This document shows, in pieces, positions 23,395-34,075 of a DNA stretch of 64,000 nt. The notes under the pieces were generated by a model. It was not told the DNA's origin. It worked only from the letters and a program-made list of their open reading frames with translations, and did not search any database. The position numbers and the translations under genes are program-made. Each line of letters begins with the position of its first letter. Positions within the stretch are counted from its first letter, which is position 1. The stretch is from Parietaria judaica. Its lineage: Eukaryota; Streptophyta; Magnoliopsida; Rosales; Urticaceae. The DNA lies in NCBI GenBank assembly GCA_954871525.1, contig OX940872.1:25205746-25269745 (forward strand), read 5' to 3'.

Positions 23395-26300
23395 ATGGAG
23401 GCTCAGAAGAGCATGGAGTACAAGCCCGCGAGGAGGCGGGCGATGCTTGCGCGTTACCTATACGGCTTCGTTTTTCTGTTCGCGAATCTCTGCGCTTGGA
23501 TTGTCAGGGACTACGGACAGCTAGCTCTACGGCAATTCCACTCCGTGCGTCAAAGATTTTCGCTAGGTAATCTCCGCAAGGTCTCGGTCCGAAACCGGAT
23601 ATTTTTGTTAAAAGAAATGGGGCCGAGCGGAAAAAGCCAAAAATAAAATAAAATCCAGTACCCTGTCTGTCCCGGTTTCATCCTTGTCACCCTTGTCCAG
23701 GTGACAGGTCCGGTTTTGGAGGCTCGAAAACCGGGAACGGGTCGGAAAAGGCCAGATGATTTCGGCTTTTAGCGTAGATGCTGATATAGGCAACTTATTA
23801 TTTTGGTTTTGGCAGATATAAAATCTTGTGGGGCTGATGGGAAAGATTGTTTTCACACGCTTGGAGTTCTTCGCGTGAGCTTCGGATGCTTTGTATCTTT
23901 TTCTTTGTTTGAAAGGCTAGTTCGGGAATTTCAAATATAAAAAATAAAAAATTCCGATTTTCTTTTTCTCCAAACGCAAATATATTGGATTCGGAATTTT
24001 TGAATGCTCATATATTAGGACGAACGTGTTTCTTCCGGATTAAAAAAAATGAGATTCGGAAATTTCAAGTATTTGAAAAGAAAAAGTATGGATGTTTGCG
24101 TTTTAAGTATACACAAATTATAATTTGGGCGGAGTAATCTCGTTTTTCGATTATTCACATGTTTAAGCGCCCAAAAACTATATTTTGAGTACTTGTGTCG
24201 TAGATAGCCCCGAAAATTATTACCGAAATTTTACATTACTTAATCCTCTCATAAACAAACATCAAAATTATAAAGAAAAATGTAACTGAAATTCCAATTC
24301 CGAAATTTAAAACCAGAATCCAATTCTATATATATTTTTTTCTTTTGGAAATAGAACTCCGATTCCGGTTCTCCGAAACATGTCCTTGACGTTGATTCTA
24401 GATATATTTCTCGGTGATGTTCGTGACCACATTTAGCACAAGGAAGCTGCACGAAGCCCGCAACGTGTGGCATTCGGAATGGTGGGCGTTGAAGGCTTGC
24501 TTACTGCTTGTCTCGCTCTTGGCTCCATTTTCTTTCCCGTCTGGTTTCATCGAACTCTATGGTTAGTTGTTACATTTTTAGTGAATATATTATCTAAAAT
24601 AACGTCATTAAATTTCTTTTTTATTCTCGATTATACGGGTATAGTTTTACAGTATCTATAATACTGACCGCTGATGGCTATACCTTTTTGAACCGATCAA
24701 ATTTTACTGGCATACCGATTACCGACGAGTATACGATGATATTACTATTTCATATATGTCAAAAGTATAAACTTATAGCTAACTTACAATGATATTACTA
24801 TTTCATATATGTTATAATTGTTAGATGTGATTGAAGGAAAAGTGCCAGAAAATAGAAAACGTCGTTTTGAGGGCCTAAACGAGAGATATTCTATAAATTA
24901 ATATTCGGCTTTTCGTCGAGAAATCGTTTGAATTCTATAAAACGAGACAATATATGACGAGAACTCTACCGATACTTGCAAAAAAGCGATATACCACCAG
25001 CATAATTGAGAGAATATACCGATATTTTAATTGCTCATATCCTAACACATCTACCAATCTTCTGTATGAGCTTATTATTTCCATTATTTGCGCAGGTGAA
25101 CTGGCTCGCGTGGGTGCCGGGTATTTTTCGAACCAAATTAACGTGTCTTTCTCGAAATTTTGATTGGCTTAATGTCGGTGTTGATGAAGAGTGCTCTCCA
25201 AGAAAACGGTGCTATTTTTTCATGACAGGATATTTCTGGTTCTGCAGCTCATAAGCGTGATTCAGTTCATCAACTGGTGGAACAACTACTGGATGCCCCA
25301 AAACGACAAGAACCACAGGTCTCATTTCATGGAAAACGACAGCTAAATTTCGTGTCGTTTATATTTTAAAAATAATTTATTATGAATTTGTTTTATTTTG
25401 TATGGGATATTTGAGTCATTAGTACCAATCGAGGTCCAATTTCGTTCATGTCCCATTACGTTTGTAAGATGAGACACTTGTACGTCCGCGATTGAATTCC
25501 AAAGGCATCATCTATTTCACGAATTTTTTAAATTAGAGACGTATGCACGTTTCTACTTTTAACAGACGTTAACTCGACAATGAAAGTGTGTTTGAAATGT
25601 ACCTTTGAGTTCAGAACGCTCTTATCGATATGTGACTTAAATTGATAGAAATTGTTATCTATTCGTTTTGCAGCTGCTCGTTGGGACTGTTCATGTCGAC
25701 AGCGTTCTACATCGCGTCGATATGCGCAATTGCATACATGTTTTCGCAGCACGGGACGCACCTCTCGTGCGGAATCAACATCTTCTTCATCGCGTGGTCG
25801 GCGGTTCTTCTCATCGTCATGATGGCCATTTCTTTGCACTCCAAGGTACACATGCACCTTCATTTTTGTGATGATTCCCGATTAGTCGGGTAAGAGTATG
25901 GCGATTTGGTGGCCGATTTTTTGGGTAAACCAATATCGATAAGATTTTAAGGAAAACGTGTATATATAATTCTAAATTGGTGTTTTATCGATATTTGCTG
26001 GTTGCGGATTTATGGACGCTGGTTTATAAAGGTTACCACTTTTTAGAGTGAAAAACTGGTTTTGACGGATGTGTTGGGACCGAGCATAATTACAAATGAA
26101 AAAGGTAATGAAAAAAAAACTTTAACCTGATAAAATTATAATTTTCGGACTTTTGTGGACCAATTTAATGATTTATTAAGCAAATCTTAGGTGATTTAAA
26201 TATAAATGGGGCACTTTTATTACTCTTGTTTTATTTTATCAACACTCAATAATCGGAACTAAGAAATTTTCTACACCTTTATTTTAATTTTAAAAATAAA

Positions 26301-28106
26301 TTTTGTGAGCATTCCAATTTTATTTGTCTCTTAGAAATTTATTTATCTTTCAATAATTTAACATATACAGTATATATACTCCCTTATACAGGTCAACAGA
26401 GGTCTCTTGTCCTCAGGAATCATGGCTTCTTATATAATCTATTTATGTTGGTCAGCGATCAGAAGGTCAGTTTTAAAATTAATAATTTGTAACATACTCT
26501 CATCATGAAACAGAATATTTCATTCCTAAGTCTGATTTAGCTTTCTGTTCTTGGCCATTCAGCGAGCCGGAGAGCGACGAGTGCAACGTGCAGAAACAAG
26601 GGAACAGAACCGATTGGGCTAGCGTTCTCGTGAGCGTTGACTTTTTTTTTCCTCTGTCAGAATGGCGTTGACCATGTCGTGCCGAAACATGTTCTAACTT
26701 GTCACGCTTATGTTTGTTCCAGGGCTTCTTGATGGCGATATGCGCCGTGGTCATGGCGACTTTCTCGACGGGGATTGATTCGCGGTCTTTCCAGGCGAGT
26801 TATTAGTATATAAAAATAGGATTTTCAAGCTCAATCTAGGGCTGAAACAGCGACCGCAATTAATCCTGATTTTCACGTGTACCTTGGGTTCCGTATCGGT
26901 TTTCCGAGCGCTTAGAAACTTGGTCTGGTGCCATTTTGGAAATGCACAGTTTATTTTAGTAACCGAGACTAGGCAGAAACCGGTTTTTGAAAATACTTAT
27001 TTATTTAGCCAATAATATATAAAGGTATACATGCTATTAATATTATTTTACATCAAAATTTAAAATTTATAAAAAAAATCACAATACATTTAAACAAAAT
27101 ACTAAACATAGTAAAAAATTTAAATAATACGGAAATCGGGTCATTGCATAGCTCTTTTTTCTAACTCGGGCCTGACGCATGGTTTATAAACCGGGCCGTC
27201 CAGGCCAGACCCGATTTTTTTTTTCTTAAAGAAAAGCTGACTTGTAAGAATAATAATAATTTCCAAATTAAATCGAAATGAAATATTCATCCCTATTTCT
27301 AATTAATCAAATTCTCATTTCAGCTGATTAATTAAGTTCCGATTTGGTATAACAGTTTCGAAAAGACGAAGTGGAAGAGGACGGCGATATTCCGTACAAC
27401 TACGGGTTTTTCCACCTGGTGTTCGCCTTGGGAGCCATGTATTTCGCCATGCTCTTCATCAGTTGGAACCTTAATAACTCGCCTAGAAAGTAAGAACCCT
27501 ACATATTAAATATTAATTCCCTCACTCTATTAAATTTCAATTAATTAAATTTGGTAATTAAATTTGTGACGCCGATTATTATTTACTAATTAAATAGGTG
27601 GAGCATTGACATTGGATGGGCTAGTACGTGGGTGAAAATCATCAACGAATGGTTCGCGGCCACAATTTACTGTAAGTTTAATTTTTTCCCTCCGTTCAGT
27701 CGATATGTTAGTGTTGTATTTTAAGTGGTCCACGTTTCAAGGGATCCCTAACTTCTCCTCATGGGTCCGTTTTTTCTTATAAATTTTTTGAAAATTGTAC
27801 GAAATGCCCATTTTGTAAGAAACGCCCATTTGTGAGAGTAAAAAATTCCACACAATAGATAGTTTTTTAAAAGATTTGACACAAAATAAGCATTTCGTTC
27901 ATTAACGCTCAATTTTACTTATAATTATTATAAGTAAAGCTTCTTTCGATCTATCTCTTTTTATTATTACGCTTTTGATTACAAGAATAAATTGAATATG
28001 ATGTATTTGAATTGATGCAGTATGGACATTAATATCCCCGATTGCGAGACAGTCCAAAGTGATGAATTACGAAGAAGAGAGAATTCATGACTCAGCTGTG
28101 CCATAA
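23395..28106 (+). CDS. Serinc/TMS multi-pass membrane protein
   Basis: Serine-incorporator (TMDE1/TMS) family: polytopic proteins of endomembranes and plasma membrane, implicated in serine delivery for phosphatidylserine and sphingolipid synthesis. Exons are 23395-23566, 23816-23892, 24402-24561, 25096-25120, 25229-25318, 25674-25845, 26392-26465, 26563-26629, 26723-26794, 27356-27489, 27598-27671 and 28021-28106, giving 1203 nt and 400 aa. Family marks in order: ARYLYGFVFLFANLCAWIVR, GVLRVSFGCF, WHSEWWALK, QFINWWNNYWMP, LSCGINIFFIAWS, GLLSSGIMASYIIYLCWSA and YNYGFFHLVFALGAMYFAML. About ten hydrophobic helices are visible. Intron 9 has a GC donor (CCAG/GCGAGT). An alternative 17-nt first exon at 22717-22733 splices in frame to 23382 and would add about ten residues. 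Several introns hold CCGGTT repeats and a MITE-like block. Confidence 0.92.
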
Positions 28107-28380
28107 TTGGTCTTTACCATTTTTATTTATCATTATATTATATTTTTTGGACTTGTTTGGGCATTTGTTATATTCACTTATTCTTCAAGTCAATGAGCAG
28201 ATGGGATCAAATTAAGGATAATATATATAGCGATTAAGTTACATACATAGTTCCTTGAAATTCTTTCATTGGATTTAAAGAATAATATGAATGTCGTCAC
28301 ATGTTGCTCAAAGTATTAAATGTAGCACCAACGAGAGTTGTAGCTCGTTCCAACAAATTGCATAAAGAGAAATCGCTCCC

Positions 28381-28918
28381 AATAGCCAAATAGAAACTTT
28401 GATTAACAAAATAGCCAACTTTTAATTTATATTTATGAAATAGCCAATATGTATGAGTTAACATTTTGATATCAGTTTTTATTCCTATTATACCATTTTA
28501 ATTATCATTTTACGATTAAAACTCGCAACTATTAACGATTAATACGGTTCATAGGAATAAAATTATGTGATTTCAAAATGACTCCCCGAATCGTGGAATA
28601 TCTCGATTTTATTTTTCAGAAATTAAATAGCACTTATTAACGGTTAATATAGTTAATATACCTAAAATTATGCGATTTCAAAATGACTCCCTGAATCGTG
28701 GAATATCTCGATTTGATTTTCAAAAAATTAAATAACACGTATTAACGGTTAATACAGTTAATTCAAATTTAATAATGGAAAAGATGTTTATTAATTATAA
28801 ATTTGATAAATAAGGGTATATAAGTCATTTTATTGTCATTAACATAGTTAATTGGCTATGCTTGAATATAAACCAAAAGTTAGCTATTTAGCAAAATTAA
28901 ACTTTGTATTTGGCTATT
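28381..28918. mobile_element. inverted-repeat element with internal 105-bp duplication
   Basis: The left end AATAGCCAAATAGAAACTTT is mirrored at the right by AAACTTTGTATTTGGCTATT, and similarity continues inward through AAATAGCCAACTTTTAATTT. Inside, GATTTCAAAATGACTCCCCG and its relatives occur twice, 105 bp apart (28561 and 28666). No clear target duplication was found, so the superfamily is unassigned. It lies 275 bp downstream of the Serinc stop. Confidence 0.65.
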
Positions 28919-29772
28919 ACACTATATTGCCCTTACATAAATTATTCATGATGTAATTGATTAATTTACATTATACGGGCCGGGTTAAATCGTGTATATA
29001 TATATATTTGAGAAAATTAAACAATTTGTCACTAGTACTAGTATCATTATTGCATTATTAAAGCGTTATTTATAGGTGTAAGTTTTTGATACCGTTGTCG
29101 GGGTTTATTTTTGTTGAAAATTTGTACCGACATTGTTGGCACGATATGTCTTAATTCTTATAACCGTCATTTAAGCAAGCTTTTAAAAATATAGTATTAC
29201 TGCGGTGACTTACATCCGGAATTGCATGCTAAGACGGATTGTAATCTCCCACGGCGGTTTATAAATACTTGCATACGATTTGAGATTAATTTGAAACCAT
29301 TTTTAAATGTGTCTTTGACCAAATCAAGTGCTCAAAGCTCATGCATGTCACGTAACACAAATAAATACATAGAATAGTGCTCAAATAAATAAATAAATAA
29401 TACTAATAACTAGTAACGGCACAAAGTCAACTCATGAAACTTAGTCAAACTCATGGATCACATCCCACTCAAACTCAGTCAATATCTTTGCTCACAAGTT
29501 AAAATTTAATAATTAACTCATTAAATAATATTAAGTTATATATATGCATGGCTTTTCGTGTGCGTGACTCATTATTCATGCCTTTCTGTCCTTCATTTTC
29601 AACACCCTCTCCACCTTAATCTATTCTCCCTAACGACTCCACATTATAAATATATCTATATTTATATATATATATATATATATATATAAATATATAACAT
29701 AATTAATGTCCAATCGAACCCTTTTAACCCTACTGAAAAACAACACACTGAAGCATCGATCGAAACCCTAGC
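28919..29772. promoter_or_regulatory. upstream region of the first dirigent gene
   Basis: AT-rich non-coding DNA. A TATA-like ATTATAAATATATC at 29643-29656 sits about 120 bp before the start codon and is followed by a TA run to about 29690. Nothing else was recognised. Confidence 0.5.
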
Positions 29773-30354
29773 ATGTTGATTATCAGTCGATCCTCAAAAC
29801 CGGTCGTCCTCGTAATCATGTTGATGTCCTTAACAGATTCGACGTCGTCGTCCATACTCGAGCTCTACATGCACGACATTATCGCCGGCAGCAACCCGAC
29901 GGCGAGGCCTGTCACCGGCTTACTTGGCGCGATCTACAGCGGCCAGGTGCCTTTCGTGAAGCCGATCTCGAACGATGCCATTTCGGCAGGGGCGAGTCCG
30001 TTTTCACGCGGTCTAGGGTTCGGAACAGTGACGGTGATTGACGACGTATTGACCATGAGTCCGGAGGTGGGGTCCCAGGCTCTGGGGCGGGCTCGCGGTG
30101 TGTATGTCGCGACGTCGGGTTCGTCGGTGATGATGGCGTTCACGGCGGTGATGGAGGGAGGCGAGTACGGCGACAGTGTTAACCTTTACGGGGTCTTCTT
30201 GGGCGGGACCCACACGACATCGCGTTTGTCTGTTGTCGGAGGGACCGGGATGTTCCGGAATGCTCGCGGCGTCACTGACATCAGGGCGCTTATTCCGCCG
30301 GCTGGTCAACGTTACGAGACTTTGCTGAGGATCAGAATCCATCTCAAAGACTGA
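29773..30354 (+). CDS. dirigent-domain protein, short form
   Basis: Secreted dirigent-like protein of 193 aa, intronless. Dirigent proteins bind radical phenoxy intermediates and steer stereoselective coupling in lignan and lignin formation in the apoplast. A hydrophobic N-terminus (about residues 8-22) acts as the likely signal peptide. The core reads ILELYMHDIIAGSNPTARPV, GFGTVTVIDDVLT, ARGVYVA, MMAFTAVMEGGEYGDSVNLY and RLSVVGGTGMFRNARGVTDI. It belongs with the DIR-e (ESB1/DIR10-like) group. Compared with the neighbour at 32801, it lacks about 40 residues of the Gly/Asn-rich segment between VPFVKPI and GLGFGT. The coding sequence is GC-rich within AT-rich flanks. It is probably the tandem partner of the next gene. 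Confidence 0.9.
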   Translation: MLIISRSSKPVVLVIMLMSLTDSTSSSILELYMHDIIAGSNPTARPVTGLLGAIYSGQVPFVKPISNDAISAGASPFSRGLGFGTVTVIDDVLTMSPEVGSQALGRARGVYVATSGSSVMMAFTAVMEGGEYGDSVNLYGVFLGGTHTTSRLSVVGGTGMFRNARGVTDIRALIPPAGQRYETLLRIRIHLKD

Positions 30355-32050
30355 CATAATATATATATATATATATATAATTTTGATATTATAATAGAAA
30401 CTCAATCAATTGATGCATGTCGTCAATGTCTATCTAATTTTGACGGAAAATATTATTTTTTTAGACAAACTTTTTTATTCTAGCTTTCATATTATGAATT
30501 AATGCTTGAAATTTATGTCTTTATTGCTAGTTTTTTTGGCAGTCGTAGTCTAGTAGAGAAATTTATTTTGTAACAAAGTAATTCCTATATTTCTTGACAC
30601 TAAATTTATTAAACATTTTCTGTTTATTGAAATGTAACTATTGGCACTTACTTATATATACCCTATAATTCGTTAAGAATTGCTTATTGATTGAAGACAA
30701 AATCTCAATATTTATATATTAATATATAGCAAATATGTTTCTAGTGATTTAGCTTAGCGACAAGCCTTTTGTATACGAATATTCAGTATTTTTCTTCTCA
30801 TTCAAAATTCTTCCACTTATTTAATTGATTTAATAGAATTTTGGATTTGTTGATAACAAAATTCCCTCTCTTCTTGGAAAGGATAAACGCCCGTCGAAGT
30901 TTTTGTTAAACAAATTGAAAAAAAAGGCCAAATATTTAGAGACAAGGATAATACTAAACATAAAAAAAAATGATTGTGAAAAGTGAAAACTACTAAATAT
31001 TGAGAACTTCACCCGTATAAAAAGATTGAGTTTATGCAACCACTAACTATAAACATTAGATACTTATGTTTAATTTAACTCACTCTAAATTAACACGTCT
31101 AAGCAACCCGCAAGTTGTTTGGTTTGAGTATATATTGTACATATCTAGTTGTTAAACGACATGTATTCTATGTATGAAGAATACTCTTGGGTCTTGCATT
31201 TTATGTATGTCGTATTTAATTTATGTATGTAGAATGTCGTTTTTCACATTTTCCTACTCAACAAACGACATCAATTTTTTGGTCAAAGTTTCTTTTCTTT
31301 TGTCTAAGAAATTATTTTATAGACTAAGGAGGCAAATAATAGGGAATCAAATAGGATCAAATAAAGAAAAAATTGTGAATAGGAATAGCCAAATCAAGAA
31401 CAAAAGTAGAAATCAGAGATCAATTAAGGAGTCCTTATGCGTAGAAATTTTAGTCATGAATATTTGATCTACTTTAATATAATCATATTCGTCTTTATAT
31501 TTGAAAGTCATATGATCATAAACCCCATAGCTTATTTATTTATAGACGAGAATAAACTATAGAGGCCTATAATTTATTTTCATATAAGCACTTAATTTTG
31601 CAAAAATAACTAAACCACGTTGCAATTTTATATTTTTGTCGACATTCGTCTTTAACAATATCCTTTTAAAAAAATATTATATGAATATACAAAATTAAAG
31701 ATGTGATAGATGGTCATTTCACGAAGCAAAGAGGTCATCGGGGCAAAAAAAAAAGTAAAAAAAAAAAGAGTCTCAAAACATATTAGAGTTTAAAATATAA
31801 TTCACAATTTATCAAATTAAAACGAAATTTGTATTTTGGGCTTTATAATAAAAATTGTTATCCACATTCCCATTTGTATATTACGTCATAAAGTTATAAA
31901 CAAGTCATGGTCGCATCATACTTGGTTGGATTTTTTCTTTAGAAAGTCAAAGCAGTGAAATATAATAGCTTATTGTATATGTTAATGTCCTCATTTTTCT
32001 AATGTTCCCAAAGATCATTCCATTAAAATGACGTTGCTTAAAATAGAGAG
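30355..32050. other. spacer between the dirigent genes
   Basis: AT-rich, starting with a TA run just after the stop (30358-30379). There are open frames at 30830-31039 (-) and 31174-31467 (+), but no recognisable protein and AT-biased composition, so I do not call genes. Confidence 0.5.
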
Positions 32051-32052
32051 TG

Positions 32053-32505
32053 ATTGGCACTAGCCCCCCTCTAAATTTTCATGTTTGTGTATTTTACCCC
32101 CTATGATTTAGTTTTGTCAATGATACCCTATATATATTTTTAAAAACATCACATTAACCCCTTGCTTAAAAAAGGAGAAGGAAAATACTCATTTTCTAGG
32201 CTCGAATGTATTTTATCAATTAAAAACGGAAAAAAAAAATCAATACATTAAATTATGTAAATATCGCAAAGTAATCAATAATAAAGACTATAAAAAAAAA
32301 GGACTATAAAAATACCAAATTAGAAAAAATAATGCTGCGAATATTTAAGTTCTCAAATAAAGTCATATTTTGAGACGCCACGGCCACGGGTAACGCAATA
32401 TGCTACTTTTTAAAAAAATATAGGAAGTATTGATGCCAATTGCCGACAACAAATATTGTTTAGAGGGCAAAGTGCAACGATGATAAAAATTCAAGGGGCA
32501 TTTGT
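32053..32505. repeat. possible inverted-repeat element
   Basis: The left phrase CACTAGCCCCCCTCTAAATT...TTTTACCCCCTATG is imperfectly mirrored on the right by GAGGGCAAAGTGCAACGATGATAAA...AAGGGGCATTTGTG. Similarity is patchy and no target duplication was identified. Confidence 0.3.
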
Positions 32506-32680
32506 GATATTAACCAAACAAACAAACAAATTATATATTGCAATATGAATATTAAGTATTAACCAATCAATGATACAACGAAACCACTCACAGCGTTTCA
32601 TCAGAAGAACTCAACAACTTCACACAATCAATCATCGAATCATGGGTCTAGTCAACTACTCCCACATCACTCTCCAACCC

Positions 32681-32687
32681 TATAAAA
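32681..32687 (+). promoter_or_regulatory. TATA box of the second dirigent gene
   Basis: CCTATAAAAG lies 120 bp upstream of the ATG at 32801. It is followed by a CA-rich leader (ACACAACACACAACACACAA), a typical plant 5' untranslated region. Confidence 0.75.
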
Positions 32688-32800
32688 GTCAACGCAAACA
32701 CAACACACAACACACAACACACAAACACAAGTACACAACTCTCAAGCCCAAAACATACGACACAATCTTCTGTTCATTAACTTCATTCATATACAGCAAC

Positions 32801-33517
32801 ATGTCGTTTACCAAGACCTTCCCGGCGATCCTCCTTGCAGCGCTGGCCGTCTTCGCCGTTGTCAGCGCGACCGAGCCGGTGCTGGAGATGTACATGCACG
32901 ACATACTCGGCGGGAGCAGCCCGACAGCAAGGCCCGTCACGGGGCTGCTCGGCAGCATCTACAGCAGCCAAGTCCCGTTCGCTAAGCCCATCGGCTTCAC
33001 GACCCCGGACGGCGTCGCGCTCCCGAACGCAAACGGCGCCCAACCCACCGTCAACGGCAACACCGGCCTCCCCCTCGGCACCGGCCTCTCCGGCACCAGC
33101 TTCGCCGGCGTCGGCTCCACCAACCCCAACAACGTCCCGGCCCAGCTTGCCGCCGATGGCCTTGGCCTAGGGTTCGGCACGATCACGGTCATCGACGATA
33201 TCCTCACGACGACGCCGGACCTGGGGTCGCAGGGGATCGGGAGGGCGCAGGGCGTCTACGTGGCGAGCTCAGCCGACGGGACGAAGCAGATGATGGCGTT
33301 CACGGCCATGATGGAGGGCGGTGAGTTCAACGACAACTTGAACTTCTTTGGCGTGTACACGATCGGGAGCACGATGTCGCAGCTGTCAATAACGGGCGGG
33401 ACCGGGAAGTTCAAGAACGCGTGCGGTGTGGCCGAGCTGCGGCCACTGATCCCACCGGGGCAGATATCCACCGACGGGGCCGAGACGCTGCTGAGGATCA
33501 CCGTTCATCTTAAATAA
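32801..33517 (+). CDS. dirigent-domain protein, DIR-e (ESB1-like) group
   Basis: Intronless secreted protein of 238 aa. Members of this group (ESB1/DIR10, DIR9, DIR16, DIR18, DIR24, DIR25 in Arabidopsis) act in the cell wall, some in Casparian strip lignin. The start MSFTKTFPAILLAALAVFAV gives a clean signal peptide cleaved near SAT. Then come EPVLEMYMHDILGGSSPTAR, a Gly/Asn/Thr-rich variable segment (about residues 68-115), LGLGFGTITVIDDILTTTP, AQGVYVASSADGTKQMMAFT, EGGEFNDNLNFFGVY and LSITGGTGKFKNACGVAELR. An open frame continues upstream to 32570, but the TATA box at 32681 lies inside it, so the ATG at 32801 is chosen. Paralogue of the gene at 29773. Confidence 0.95.
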   Translation: MSFTKTFPAILLAALAVFAVVSATEPVLEMYMHDILGGSSPTARPVTGLLGSIYSSQVPFAKPIGFTTPDGVALPNANGAQPTVNGNTGLPLGTGLSGTSFAGVGSTNPNNVPAQLAADGLGLGFGTITVIDDILTTTPDLGSQGIGRAQGVYVASSADGTKQMMAFTAMMEGGEFNDNLNFFGVYTIGSTMSQLSITGGTGKFKNACGVAELRPLIPPGQISTDGAETLLRITVHLK

Positions 33518-34066
33518 TGGCTAGGGTTTATGGTGGGTGTGAGCTTAATTACTGTGTGTGTGATTTGTGCATGTGTTCATTTTTAGTTGTGTTTTGTTTT
33601 TTAAATATTTGATGGGTTTGTGTTGAATTCAACATTGTATGATGCGATAAAAATATAAATGTGTCCTTTTGATTGTACTCAAAATCTGTATAAATGATTT
33701 GTTTGAATTCAACATTATAAATCAAAGTGTACTTTTGATTGTCAAGTGCATAACGAAATTCTAATACAAATGATTTCTTTTATTTAATAAAAAAATATAG
33801 TAAAATATTATTTATACCTAGTAGTCTACATTTAAAATATCAATTTTATAGTAGTTAAAAAACTCTTCACCTTTGCCCTAGAACAGTTGGAAAAAAACCG
33901 ATCCCGGTTACGAAAAATAGAAAAAGAAGCGAATCAATTTAGAGCATGTCTCCGCAAAGTATAAAACCATGTATGGGGGTTGACGCTGCCCATTATCGAA
34001 AAGTCAAAGAAGTTGGTGACCTAATGACAGAAGAGTCGATGATCGAGGCCCCGTTAACGGCAGCCG
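33518..34066. other. spacer before the Mutator-like element
   Basis: AT-rich 3' flank of the dirigent gene, becoming GC-richer after 33930. No gene was recognised. Confidence 0.5.
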
Positions 34067-34075
34067 TAAATATAA

